Below, piece by piece: positions 16,402 to 24,566 of a stretch of DNA of 42,405 nt. The notes under the pieces are model-generated. The model worked only from the letters and a program-made list of their open reading frames with translations, did not search any database and was not told the origin of the DNA. The first letter of the stretch is position 1; every line of letters begins with the position of its first letter. This DNA comes from Candidatus Bipolaricaulota bacterium (GTDB lineage Bacteria; Bipolaricaulota; Bipolaricaulia; UBA7950; UBA9294). Made by a program: the position numbers and the translations under genes. The DNA lies in NCBI GenBank assembly GCA_021159055.1, contig JAGGSO010000030.1:1-42405 (forward strand), written 5' to 3'.

Positions 16402-17021
16402 GCCGCTACGGTCGGGCGAGCGCCCGGCTCTACTCGCTCCTGATCGACCCGCTGCTGCGAAAGCTACGGGAGAGGATCACCGCACTGTGCATCGCGGAAG
16501 GGGTGACTGCTGCACTGGACATCGCGTGCGCCACCGGGGCGCAGTGTCGGAGCCTGCACTCCGCGGGGATCAGATCGACCGGGATCGACCTCGCTCCGGA
16601 GATGATCGCCGCTGCGCGGCGGATCAGCCCACCGGAGATCGAATATCTGATCGGCTCGGCCCTCGAGCTCCCGTTCCCCGACGGCACGTTCCCCGGAACG
16701 ATCCTCAGCCTGTGCCTGCACGAGCACCCGTTCTCCGAACAGGACCGGATGGTGGCCGAAGCGGTCCGGGTCACCCGTCCTGGCGGGGCGGTGATCGTCG
16801 CCGAGTACTCCCCGCCCCGCCGGCCGCGCCCGGAATGGTGGCTGATCAACGCGATCGAGCGAGTTGTGGGGGAGGAGCACTTCCGCAACTTCCGCAAGTT
16901 CGTGCGCGCGGGGGGGATCGTCCGGCTCGAGCCGCTCCTCCCCTCGATCGGACGGCGGGTTTCAATCTTCGGCGGTGGAGTGACGATCCTCGTGGCGCGT
17001 GTGCCAAAGCGCGCGGCTTGA
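16398..17021 (+). CDS. Class I SAM-dependent methyltransferase
   Basis: 207 residues, UbiE/Methyltransf_11-like. Motif I is a variant, ALDIACATGAQCRSL, where the usual second Gly is Ala; motif II acidic residue is in STGIDLAPEMIAAARR; PFPDGTFPGTILSLCLHE and RVTRPGGAVIVAEYSPP follow as expected. The GTG start overlaps the stop of the usher-like gene by four bases (GTGA), so translation is coupled. A role in modifying the surface system, or in lipid or quinone methylation, is possible, but the substrate is unknown. Overlap alone does not prove a shared function. Confidence 0.82.
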   Translation: MSRYGRASARLYSLLIDPLLRKLRERITALCIAEGVTAALDIACATGAQCRSLHSAGIRSTGIDLAPEMIAAARRISPPEIEYLIGSALELPFPDGTFPGTILSLCLHEHPFSEQDRMVAEAVRVTRPGGAVIVAEYSPPRRPRPEWWLINAIERVVGEEHFRNFRKFVRAGGIVRLEPLLPSIGRRVSIFGGGVTILVARVPKRAA

Positions 17022-17024
17022 AAA

Positions 17025-17062
17025 ATCCGGGCGTTTCGTTAACATCATTCAGTGCTAGCCTT
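17025..17062 (+). promoter_or_regulatory. Promoter candidate ATCCGGGC-N21-GCTAGCCT for apbE-rnf
   Basis: ATCCGGGC (17025-17032), 21 bases, then GCTAGCCT (17054-17061) inside TGCTAGCCTT. Same elements and spacing as at 12200-12236. It ends 29 bases before the GTG start of apbE and probably drives the seven-gene operon. Confidence 0.5.
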
Positions 17063-17090
17063 GATCTTACGCCTCACGAAGGGAGATTGA

Positions 17091-18161
17091 GTGTCGAAGC
17101 ACACGCAGGAGGAGAGACCGCACTACCACAGATACCTGTTGGTGGTGATTGTTTTTGCCCTCGCCGCGGCGATCGCCGCGGACCGTGTCTTCTTCCGATC
17201 CCCCTGGGTCGAGCTCTCCGATCGTCGCTCGCTGATGGACACATGGGTGACGGTGACGGTGTACTCCCAGGACATGGGGGAAGCCAAACAGGCGATCGAG
17301 TCCGCCTTCTCCCGGATGGAGGAGGTCGTACACGCCACGTCCAATTTCGATCCGAACGCCGAAGCATCCCGATTAAACGAAGAAGGGAAGCTGGTGGATC
17401 CTTCCTCCGATCTGTGGACAGTGATTAGCGCGGCACAGCGCTATGCCCGGCTCAGCCGGGGAGCGTTCGACATCACGGTGGAACCGCTCCTCGAGCTGTG
17501 GAAGAACCCGGACGCCGACGGTAAACACCTGTGGGAGGTCGATCCCGCCACCCGCGACGCCCGCATCGCTGCGGCCCTCGTGCATGTCGGCCCGGACAAG
17601 CTCACCCTCACCCAGACAGGGTCGCACCGGATCATCTCCCTTGCTCCAGGGGCGAAGATCACCCTCGGGGGAATCGCCAAGGGATACGCGGTCGATCAGG
17701 GTCTCGCCGCCCTTCGCACCGCCGGGATCGCCCACGCGATGATAAACGCCGGCGGGGACATCGGAGTGTACGGGGGAAAGCCGGATGGGTCGGGATGGGA
17801 GATCGCGCTGCGCAACCCGCAGCGAGCCGAGGATATGCTCGCCCGGTTCGTGATCTCCGCTGGGGCGGTCGCCACCTCGGGGAACTACGAGCGTTACTTC
17901 GACCCGGCCGCGGAGGTGGGGCATATCATGGACCCCCGCACCGGCTACTCCGCCCACCGCTCGTCGAGCGCCACGGTGATCGCTCCGAACTGCATGGAGG
18001 CCGATGCCCTTGCCACGGCGACGTTCGTCCTCGGACCGAAAGACGGAATCGCTCTCCTCGATTCCCTTCCCGAGGCGGAAGGGCTTATCATCGGGTACGA
18101 TAACCCCCGTGAGCTTCACCGCACGGCGGGGTTGGAAAAGTACATGGAAGCGAAGGACTAG
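17091..18161 (+). CDS. apbE: FAD:protein FMN transferase ApbE
   Basis: Attaches FMN covalently to threonines of RnfD and RnfG, using FAD and magnesium. 356 residues with an N-terminal membrane anchor (about 15-31) and no lipobox, so it should face the periplasm. Family motifs: GGIAKGYAVDQ at 193-203, NAGGDIGVYG at 219-228, and MEADALATATF with Asp305 and Thr309 for metal binding. The start is GTG 17091 after GGGAGATTGA; no better start lies upstream. It ends two bases before rnfC, so the modifying enzyme is encoded directly with its targets. Confidence 0.93.
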   Translation: MSKHTQEERPHYHRYLLVVIVFALAAAIAADRVFFRSPWVELSDRRSLMDTWVTVTVYSQDMGEAKQAIESAFSRMEEVVHATSNFDPNAEASRLNEEGKLVDPSSDLWTVISAAQRYARLSRGAFDITVEPLLELWKNPDADGKHLWEVDPATRDARIAAALVHVGPDKLTLTQTGSHRIISLAPGAKITLGGIAKGYAVDQGLAALRTAGIAHAMINAGGDIGVYGGKPDGSGWEIALRNPQRAEDMLARFVISAGAVATSGNYERYFDPAAEVGHIMDPRTGYSAHRSSSATVIAPNCMEADALATATFVLGPKDGIALLDSLPEAEGLIIGYDNPRELHRTAGLEKYMEAKD

Positions 18162-18163
18162 AT

Positions 18164-19492
18164 ATGAACGAGATCTTGGAACTTCTCGGTTTGAAGCGGC
18201 ACGCCGGGGTTCATCCTCCGTACCGGAAGCTCTCCGCGGACTGCCCGATCGAGCAGGCCGAACTCCCTGAGCTGGTGACCCTCCCGCTGCAGCAGCACAT
18301 CGGCGCACCGGCGAAGGCGCTGGTGAAACGGGGGGATGAGGTCAAGGTCGGGCAATTGATCGGAGAGGCAGGTGGGTTCGTCTCCGCCCCGGTGCACGCC
18401 ACCGTATCGGGAACGGTGAAGAACGTCCTCCCAGTCCCGAGCCCGGTGACCGGAAAGCCCGTCCCCGGGGTGGTGATCGCGGCGGACGGGAAGGACGAGT
18501 GGGTCGAGCTCACGCCCGGCGACCCTGAGTCCATGTCCCCGGACGAGATGAAGGCGAGGATCAAGGATGCAGGGATCGTCGGGCTCGGCGGGGCGACCTT
18601 CCCCACCCACGTCAAGCTCTCCCCTCCCCCGGAGAAGCCGATCCATACCGTGATCGTGAACGGGGCGGAGTGCGAGCCGTACATCACCGCCGACGACCGG
18701 CTGATGCGGGAGCACCCCGATCGGATCTTGAGCGGACTGCGGATCGTGATGCGGATCCTCGGGGTGACCCGGGCGTTCGTGGCGATCGAGAGGAATAAAC
18801 CGGAGGCGATCTCGCGGATGCGGGACGCCCTCTCCCGCGCCAGTCTCCCGGGGGAGGTGCGCGTGACTCCGGTCCCGGCCCGATACCCGATGGGAGCGGA
18901 GAAGACGCTGGTGAAGACGCTCCTCGGAAGCGAGGTCCCGGAGGGAGGGCTTCCGATGGACGTGGGGGCGCTGGTGCAGAACGTCGCCACGCTGGCTGCC
19001 ATCCATGATGCAGTCGTGGTGGGAAAGCCGCTCGTGGAGCGCGTAGTCACCGTCACCGGGCTGGTCCAGACCCCGCGGAACCTCCTCGCCCGGTTCGGGA
19101 CTCCGGCGGCGGGGCTGATCGAGCAGTGCGGCGGGGTGCAGGAGGGAGCGGACGAGCTCATATTCGGAGGGCCGATGATGGGGATCGCCCAGCCGACGTT
19201 CGACACCCCGGTGATCAAGGGGACGAACTGCGTCCTGGTCAAGGAGAGCGAGGTCCGGCCTGAGCGTGACTGCGTCCGCTGCGGCAGGTGCGTGGACGCG
19301 TGTCCGATGGGGCTGATGCCGCTTCAATTCGTGAACATCGTGAAACAGAAGCAGTTCGAAGAGCTGCCCGCCTACCACATCCTCGACTGTGTGGAGTGCG
19401 GGTCGTGCGCGTACAATTGTCCGGCCAACATCCCGATCGTATCCTACATCAAGTCAGGAAAGGCGGAGCTGCGCAAGGCAGGGGTGAAGTAA
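18164..19492 (+). CDS. rnfC: Rnf complex subunit RnfC
   Basis: Peripheral NADH-binding subunit of the Rnf ferredoxin:NAD oxidoreductase, which couples electron flow to an ion gradient. 442 residues. The N-terminal barrel-sandwich part is at about 12-85 (VSAPVHATVSGTV), the FMN/NADH domain carries GLGGATFPTHVK at 140-151 and NGAECEPYITAD at 166-177, and two 4Fe-4S motifs lie at Cys370/373/376/380 and Cys409/412/415/419. No long C-terminal extension as in enteric RsxC. Its stop and the rnfD start share one base (TAATG). Confidence 0.95.
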   Translation: MNEILELLGLKRHAGVHPPYRKLSADCPIEQAELPELVTLPLQQHIGAPAKALVKRGDEVKVGQLIGEAGGFVSAPVHATVSGTVKNVLPVPSPVTGKPVPGVVIAADGKDEWVELTPGDPESMSPDEMKARIKDAGIVGLGGATFPTHVKLSPPPEKPIHTVIVNGAECEPYITADDRLMREHPDRILSGLRIVMRILGVTRAFVAIERNKPEAISRMRDALSRASLPGEVRVTPVPARYPMGAEKTLVKTLLGSEVPEGGLPMDVGALVQNVATLAAIHDAVVVGKPLVERVVTVTGLVQTPRNLLARFGTPAAGLIEQCGGVQEGADELIFGGPMMGIAQPTFDTPVIKGTNCVLVKESEVRPERDCVRCGRCVDACPMGLMPLQFVNIVKQKQFEELPAYHILDCVECGSCAYNCPANIPIVSYIKSGKAELRKAGVK

Positions 19493-20448
19493 TGGAAAAC
19501 GATAGAAAGCTCACGATAACTCCGGCGCCGCACCTGCACGGACCGGCGTCGATCACGCGCGACATGTACATCGTCGTCCTCGCCCTCCTCTTCCCCACCG
19601 CCGGGGCGGTCTACTTCTTCGGTGCGTACGTGATCCTGATGCTCGTCACCGCGATCGCCACCGCCATCCTCGCCGAGTACGTCGCCAAGTGGATGCGGCG
19701 ACGCCCGTTCCGGATGGACGGGAGCGCGGTCGTTACCGCGATCCTGTTCGTCCTGGTGATGCCGCCGCGCACCCCGCTGTGGGTCGTGATCGTGGGTACC
19801 GCGTTCAGCATCTGGATCGCCAAGGAGGCGTTCGGCGGGCTGGGACACAACGTGTTCAACCCCGCCCTCGCCGGACGGGCGTTCGCTACCGTCTCGTTCG
19901 CCGGGGCGTTGACCAACTGGATCGCGCCGGTTCATTCCTTCCTCGCCGACGGGGTGACGACCGCCACCCCGCTGAGCGAGAGCTTCACCACCAACCTGTC
20001 CCGGTGGGCGATGTACAAGGCGCTGTTCATCGGGAACGTCGCCGGGAGCACGGGGGAGACCTCGGCGATGCTCATCTTGATCGGAGGGTTGATCCTGATC
20101 GCGTTCGGGTTGATCCGCTGGCAGGTTCCGTTCTTCTACATCGGCACCGTGGCCCTGCTCAGCTGGGCCCTGGGTGAGGATCCGTTGTTCCAGATCCTCG
20201 CCGGGGGATTGTTCCTCGGCGCGTTCTTCATGGCGACCGACTACGTCACCACCCCGGTCACCACCCGGGGCAAGGTCATCTTCGCGATCGGGGCCGGGAT
20301 CCTGGTGGTGGTCATCCGTCGTTGGGGGACGATGCCGGAAGGGGTCTGCTATTCGATCCTGTTGATGAACGCAATCACCCCACTGATCGATCGCCACGTC
20401 CGTCCGCGGCCATACGGACTGGTCAAGAAGCGAAAGGAGACGGGATGA
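19492..20448 (+). CDS. rnfD: Rnf complex subunit RnfD (flavinylated)
   Basis: Membrane subunit of 318 residues with about nine or ten hydrophobic segments. The ATG at 19492 (MENDRKLTITPAPHLHGP) is chosen because it overlaps the rnfC stop; longer reading in this frame runs through rnfC. GLGHNVFNPALAGRAF is the conserved membrane block. DGVTTATPL at 153-161 is the predicted ApbE site, with Thr159 as likely FMN attachment residue. The stop overlaps the rnfG ATG (ATGA). Confidence 0.94.
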   Translation: MENDRKLTITPAPHLHGPASITRDMYIVVLALLFPTAGAVYFFGAYVILMLVTAIATAILAEYVAKWMRRRPFRMDGSAVVTAILFVLVMPPRTPLWVVIVGTAFSIWIAKEAFGGLGHNVFNPALAGRAFATVSFAGALTNWIAPVHSFLADGVTTATPLSESFTTNLSRWAMYKALFIGNVAGSTGETSAMLILIGGLILIAFGLIRWQVPFFYIGTVALLSWALGEDPLFQILAGGLFLGAFFMATDYVTTPVTTRGKVIFAIGAGILVVVIRRWGTMPEGVCYSILLMNAITPLIDRHVRPRPYGLVKKRKETG

Positions 20449-20978
20449 GGAAGAGTGAAGCATACCCGGTTTTGTTCCTCACCTTCGTCGTCTTGGTCGC
20501 GGTTGTCGTGCTCACCCTTACCAACTCGATCACCCGCGACAAGATCGCCCTCGCAAAGAAGCAGGCGGTGGCGGAGATGCTCTCGGCCCTGTTCCCGAAC
20601 ATGGATTCGTTCACCTACGACGACAAGACCGGGACGTACACGATCCTCGCCGACAAGACGACGATCGGATACGCATTCACCGCTGTGGGGCGCGGGTACG
20701 GCGGCCCGATCGATATCCTGATCGGGCTCAAGCCGGACAATAAGACCCTGCAGGGGATCAGGATCATCTCCCAGCAGGAGACCCCGGGGCTGGGGGCGAA
20801 GATCGTGGAGGCCTCGTTCCTCGACCAGTTCAGCGGAGTCAGCGTCGATCAGGTCAAGCTCGCCCGCAACGGGGGAAAGATCGATGCGATCACCGGGGCG
20901 ACGATCAGCTCGACCGCGGTGGTGAAAGGAGTACGGAACGCGATCGAGCAGCGCCTCGGGAAAGGGGGGACAGGATGA
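20445..20978 (+). CDS. rnfG: Rnf complex subunit RnfG (flavinylated)
   Basis: 177 residues: one N-terminal transmembrane helix (about 7-27) and a periplasmic FMN-binding domain. The flavin attachment motif DAITGATISS is at 147-156, with Thr153 as the FMN-carrying residue. QETPGLGAKI is the usual block ahead of it. ATG 20445 follows AAGGAGACGGG and overlaps the rnfD stop; the C-terminal stop overlaps rnfE by four bases. Length is typical for Rnf of anaerobes. Confidence 0.95.
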   Translation: MRKSEAYPVLFLTFVVLVAVVVLTLTNSITRDKIALAKKQAVAEMLSALFPNMDSFTYDDKTGTYTILADKTTIGYAFTAVGRGYGGPIDILIGLKPDNKTLQGIRIISQQETPGLGAKIVEASFLDQFSGVSVDQVKLARNGGKIDAITGATISSTAVVKGVRNAIEQRLGKGGTG

Positions 20979-21589
20979 GTTCGTTTTGGAAGAATCTCAC
21001 CAAGGGGATTGTAAAATCCAACCCGACGTTCATCCTCATGCTCGGGTTGTGCCCGACCCTTGCCGTCAGCACCTCGCTCGACAACGCGGTCGGGATGACG
21101 GCGGCGTTCGTGGTCGTCCTCGTTTTGTCCAACATCATCGTGTCGGCGATCAGGAACTACGTCCCTGATCGGGTGCGGATCCCGGTGTTCATCGTCATCA
21201 TCGCCACCCTGGTGAGCGTGGTCGACCTGATGATGCAGGGGTTCATGCCCGCCCTGAGCAAATCGCTCGGGATCTACATCCCCCTCATCGTGGTCAACTG
21301 CATCATCCTCGGACGGGCGGAGGCGTTTGCGCGGCGGAACGGGATCCTCGATTCGATCGCCGACGGGCTCGGGATCGGAATCGGGTTCGGGGTGGCGATC
21401 TTCCTCATCTCCTTCATCCGTGAGCTTCTTGGAACCGGGAAACTCGAGCTGTTCGGGTTTAAGCTGTTCTCGATCCCTGGCCTCGATCAGAACCCGGCGG
21501 CGATATTCCTGTTCCCGATGGGGGCGTTCCTCGTGATCGGCCTCCTCCTCGCGCTGTTCCGCCAGTTGGGGGTGAGCAAGTATGAATAG
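20975..21589 (+). CDS. rnfE: Rnf complex subunit RnfE
   Basis: Integral membrane subunit of 204 residues with about six helices, part of the RnfA/RnfE pair that holds an iron centre inside the membrane. Visible landmarks are NPTFILMLGLCPTLAVS near the N-terminus with its conserved Cys, and GIYIPLIVVNCIILGRAEAFA in the middle, where the second conserved Cys lies. The gene overlaps rnfG by four bases and rnfA by eight, so the message is read as a tightly coupled unit. Confidence 0.95.
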   Translation: MSSFWKNLTKGIVKSNPTFILMLGLCPTLAVSTSLDNAVGMTAAFVVVLVLSNIIVSAIRNYVPDRVRIPVFIVIIATLVSVVDLMMQGFMPALSKSLGIYIPLIVVNCIILGRAEAFARRNGILDSIADGLGIGIGFGVAIFLISFIRELLGTGKLELFGFKLFSIPGLDQNPAAIFLFPMGAFLVIGLLLALFRQLGVSKYE

Positions 21590-22157
21590 ACTGATCGCGA
21601 TATTCTTCGGGATGGCCCTGGTGAACAACATGGTCCTCGTGAAGTTCCTCGGGCTGTGCCCGTTCTTCGGGGTATCCAAGAAGACGAAGAGTGCGGTCAG
21701 CATGGGGATCGCTGTTACCCTGGTGATGCTCGTCGCCTCCGCCGTCACCTGGCCGATCTATTACTACCTCCTCGTGCCGTATGGGGTGGAGGTGATGAAG
21801 ACCGTCATCTTCATCCTGGTGATCGCGTCCCTCGTCCAGATCATCGAGATGGCGATCAAGCGGACAAACCTGACCCTGTACAACGCCCTTGGGATCTATC
21901 TCCCCCTCATCACCACCAACTGTGCGGTGCTGGGGATCACGTTCATCAACGTCGATCAGTCCTACACGTTCTGGGAGGCGCTCGTGGCGGCACTCGGCGC
22001 GGGATCCGGTTTCCTGCTCGTGCTGTTGATCATGTCCGGGATCAGGGAGCGGCTGGAGTACGCCGACACTCCGCGGGCGTTTCGGGGCTCCCCGATCGCG
22101 TTCATCACCGCGATGCTCCTCGGGCTTGCGTTCCTCGCGTTCAAGGGGATGATCTGA
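21582..22157 (+). CDS. rnfA: Rnf complex subunit RnfA
   Basis: Integral membrane subunit of 191 residues, paralogous to RnfE with inverted topology. Conserved blocks: NNMVLVKFLGLCPFFGVSKK at 15-34 and GIYLPLITTNCAVLGITF at about 106-123, each with the Cys expected at the intramembrane iron centre. It starts eight bases inside rnfE and its stop shares one base with the rnfB ATG. Confidence 0.95.
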   Translation: MNRLIAIFFGMALVNNMVLVKFLGLCPFFGVSKKTKSAVSMGIAVTLVMLVASAVTWPIYYYLLVPYGVEVMKTVIFILVIASLVQIIEMAIKRTNLTLYNALGIYLPLITTNCAVLGITFINVDQSYTFWEALVAALGAGSGFLLVLLIMSGIRERLEYADTPRAFRGSPIAFITAMLLGLAFLAFKGMI

Positions 22158-23002
22158 TGAGCCAGGCGATAGCAGTAGTCCTCCTCACCGTCGTTGGGTT
22201 CGCCATGGGGCTCGCCATCTTCCTCGCCAACCGCCTCCTCCCCAAGGAAGACAAGACGCTCGAGGAGGCGGCCCGGATAAAGGAGTTCCTCCCGGGAGCG
22301 GATTGTGGGGCGTGCGGCTATCCCGGCTGCTTTGCCTACGCCCAGGCGGTGGCGAAGGACAAGCAAGTGTTCGTCAAGAATCCGTGCCCGACCCTATCCC
22401 AGGACAAGGAGGGGATGAAGCGCCTGGAGGAGTACCTGGGGCTGAAGGCCGAAACGAAGGTGGGAAAGAAGGCGGTCGTGCACTGCACCGGCCGCTCGGA
22501 GGTAATCGCCGACTACCACGGAGTTACCACCTGTGCCGCTGCGGTCCAGGTCGCCTCGGGATACAAGGAATGCCCCTACGCCTGCCTTGGGTTCGGGGAC
22601 TGCGTCGCGGTCTGCCCCACTGGGGCGATCTCGATCGATCCGGAGAGACGGGTGGCGTTCGTGGATTGGGAAAAGTGCATCGGCTGTGGGCAGTGCGTCG
22701 CCGCCTGTCCGCAGGGGCTGATCGAGCTCGTCCCCGGTGACACCCCGCAGTATCTCGGGTGCAACTACCAGTCGCTGCGCGATGTCCCGGGAAGGAAGCG
22801 CTGTCCTGATGGCTGCATCCACTGCCACATCTGCGAGAAGGTCTCAAACGGCGCGGTCGGCTGGGATGAGAAGAAGGACCTTCCGGTGTTCACGCAAACC
22901 CCGGTCCCGACCGCGATTGAGAAGTGCCCGCGCAAGATCATCAAGAAGACGGCCGCTTACACCGAGCCGGAAGAGGAGGAAACCGCGGCGGTGGGTTCCT
23001 AA
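22157..23002 (+). CDS. rnfB: Rnf complex subunit RnfB
   Basis: Ferredoxin-accepting iron-sulfur subunit of 281 residues. One N-terminal membrane helix (about 4-26) is followed by the four-Cys motif CGACGYPGCFAYA with Cys50, 53, 58 and a later Cys77, then two ferredoxin-type 4Fe-4S motifs (ACLGFGDCVAVCPTG and CIGCGQCVAACP), and further cysteines in RCPDGCIHCHICEK. The N-terminal part marks it as true RnfB and not a soluble ferredoxin. ATG 22157 overlaps the rnfA stop; the longer frame is an artefact. It overlaps the convergent gene at 22999 by four bases, with no terminator visible in between. Confidence 0.95.
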   Translation: MSQAIAVVLLTVVGFAMGLAIFLANRLLPKEDKTLEEAARIKEFLPGADCGACGYPGCFAYAQAVAKDKQVFVKNPCPTLSQDKEGMKRLEEYLGLKAETKVGKKAVVHCTGRSEVIADYHGVTTCAAAVQVASGYKECPYACLGFGDCVAVCPTGAISIDPERRVAFVDWEKCIGCGQCVAACPQGLIELVPGDTPQYLGCNYQSLRDVPGRKRCPDGCIHCHICEKVSNGAVGWDEKKDLPVFTQTPVPTAIEKCPRKIIKKTAAYTEPEEEETAAVGS

Positions 23003-23364
23003 CCGGTGAAGTAGCTCGTCGCCGGGCAATGAGCGCAGGCGGAGAACCGTTCACAATCGATGCAGTTGGAACCACACGGAGCAATGTTCCCCTTCTGCGC
23101 GGGGATTCGTAATTCGTACTCCGCTGGGTGTGCCGGATGATCCGTCTGGTAGACGGCGGCGCGGCGCAGGCCCAAGGTTAACGTTGGCTCCTCGGCGACG
23201 AGCTTTATCCACCAATCCCGATCCGGGGGAAAGTAGAAGACGCCGACGAGCATCGTCCCGAATGCGGCGATGAAATGGACGTACGGGCAATCCTTGTACT
23301 GCTCCGCGACGCGGGCGGCTACCTCCGGGCTCGGCCCCTCCCCGATCAGGAGATAGGTGATCAT
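22999..23364 (-). CDS. Small protein with Cys-rich C-terminus, unknown
   Basis: 121 residues of no family I can name. The N-terminal two thirds look like a compact alpha/beta domain ([50 protein letters not shown]). The C-terminus has five cysteines spaced C-x3-C-x2-C-x5-C-x2-C (CGSNCIDCERFSACAHC), a likely zinc or iron-sulfur site that recalls the CGxxCxxC heads of DUF3795-type proteins. Its ATG overlaps the tyrS stop by four bases, so it belongs to the gyrA-tyrS transcript. It converges on rnfB with a four-base overlap. Confidence 0.72.
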   Translation of the reverse strand: MITYLLIGEGPSPEVAARVAEQYKDCPYVHFIAAFGTMLVGVFYFPPDRDWWIKLVAEEPTLTLGLRRAAVYQTDHPAHPAEYELRIPAQKGNIAPCGSNCIDCERFSACAHCPATSYFTG

Positions 23365-24566
23365 ATCGCCTCGACGAACGACCGCTTCCCCACCTGGATC
23401 AGGTGCGGCGGGGAGAACGGGAGGTCGTAGTCGATCGACGCTATCTTCTCCCCGTCGATCCGCACTCCACCCTGGGAGATCACCCGCTTCGCCTCGCCAC
23501 GGCTGCGCACGAGTCCGGTGGCGGCGAGGAGATCGACGATCCAGATCGTCCCGTCGTCCTTCACCAGGGCCCGATCGATCTCCACCTGCGGGACCTCGCT
23601 CGGCCGCTCATGGCGGATGTGGATCCGATCGAACTCGTCCCGCGCTGCATCGGCCGCGTCCCGGCCGTGATACATCCGCACGATCTCCCACGCCAGCTTC
23701 CGCTTCGCGTCGCGGGGGGAAAGTCCGCGGTACTCCTCCGCGGGGACGTCGGTCAGATAGAAGAAATACTCCTCGATCAACTCGTCCGGGATCGCCATCA
23801 GCTTCCCGAACATCTCCGCCGGCGGCTCGGATATCCCGACGTAGTTTCCCACCGATTGGCTCATCGCCCGAACTCCGTCCGTCCCGATGAGGAGCGGCAC
23901 TGTCAGCACCACCTGCGGCTCCTGCCCGTATTCGCGCTGGATCTCGCGGCCGACGAGGAGGTTGAACAGCTGATCCGCCCCGCCGAGCTCGACGTCGGCC
24001 GCGATCGCCACCGAGTCGTACGCCTGGGCGAGCGGGTAGAGGAACTCGAGGATGCTGATCGGACGGTTCTCAGCGAACCGCTTGGCAAAGTCGTCCCGCT
24101 CGAGCATGCGGGCGACGGTGTACTTGGAGGTGAGGGTGATCACGTCGGCGAAGGTGAGTCGGCCGAGCCACTCGGAGTTGTAGCGGACCTCGGTCCTTTC
24201 CGGATCGAGGATCTTGAACGCCTGTTCCTTGTACGTTGCCATGTTGCGGGCGATCTCTGCCTCGCTCATCAGCGGTCGGGTCGAGGCGCGGCCGGATGGG
24301 TCCCCGATGCGGCGGGTGAAGTCCCCCACCACGAGGACCCCAATGTGTCCGAGGTCTTGGAACTGGCGCATCTTGCGGAGTGGAACTGAGTGTCCCAACG
24401 TGAGATGCGGAGCGGAGGGGTCGATTCCGAGCTTCACCCGCAGTGGCTGGCCCGTCTCAGCGGACCGACGGAGCTTCTCCACCAGCTCCTCGCGCGGGAT
24501 CAGGTCCGCCGCCCCGGCGGCGAGGGCATCGACAATCTTCTCGTAGTCCATCGGCTTGTCTTTCAT
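23361..24566 (-). CDS. tyrS: Tyrosyl-tRNA synthetase
   Basis: Charges tRNA-Tyr. 401 residues, bacterial class I TyrRS with a C-terminal S4 RNA-binding domain ([24 protein letters not shown]). The first ATP motif is HLTLGH at 54-59. The second, usually KMSKS, reads AMSQS at 234-238 within [18 protein letters not shown], so both lysines are replaced. The rest of the active site looks intact, for example [16 protein letters not shown] 24566 overlaps the gyrA stop by four bases. Confidence 0.93.
   Translation of the reverse strand: MKDKPMDYEKIVDALAAGAADLIPREELVEKLRRSAETGQPLRVKLGIDPSAPHLTLGHSVPLRKMRQFQDLGHIGVLVVGDFTRRIGDPSGRASTRPLMSEAEIARNMATYKEQAFKILDPERTEVRYNSEWLGRLTFADVITLTSKYTVARMLERDDFAKRFAENRPISILEFLYPLAQAYDSVAIAADVELGGADQLFNLLVGREIQREYGQEPQVVLTVPLLIGTDGVRAMSQSVGNYVGISEPPAEMFGKLMAIPDELIEEYFFYLTDVPAEEYRGLSPRDAKRKLAWEIVRMYHGRDAADAARDEFDRIHIRHERPSEVPQVEIDRALVKDDGTIWIVDLLAATGLVRSRGEAKRVISQGGVRIDGEKIASIDYDLPFSPPHLIQVGKRSFVEAI

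Noticed and set aside
18158-19378. 406-codon open frame antisense to rnfC
   Set aside because: Pure shadow of rnfC; His/Arg/Asp-rich composition and no ribosome site.
20975-22157. Nqr instead of Rnf for the ion-pumping complex
   Set aside because: The presence of RnfB with its four-Cys and ferredoxin motifs and of RnfC with two 4Fe-4S motifs, and the absence of NqrF, fix it as Rnf.
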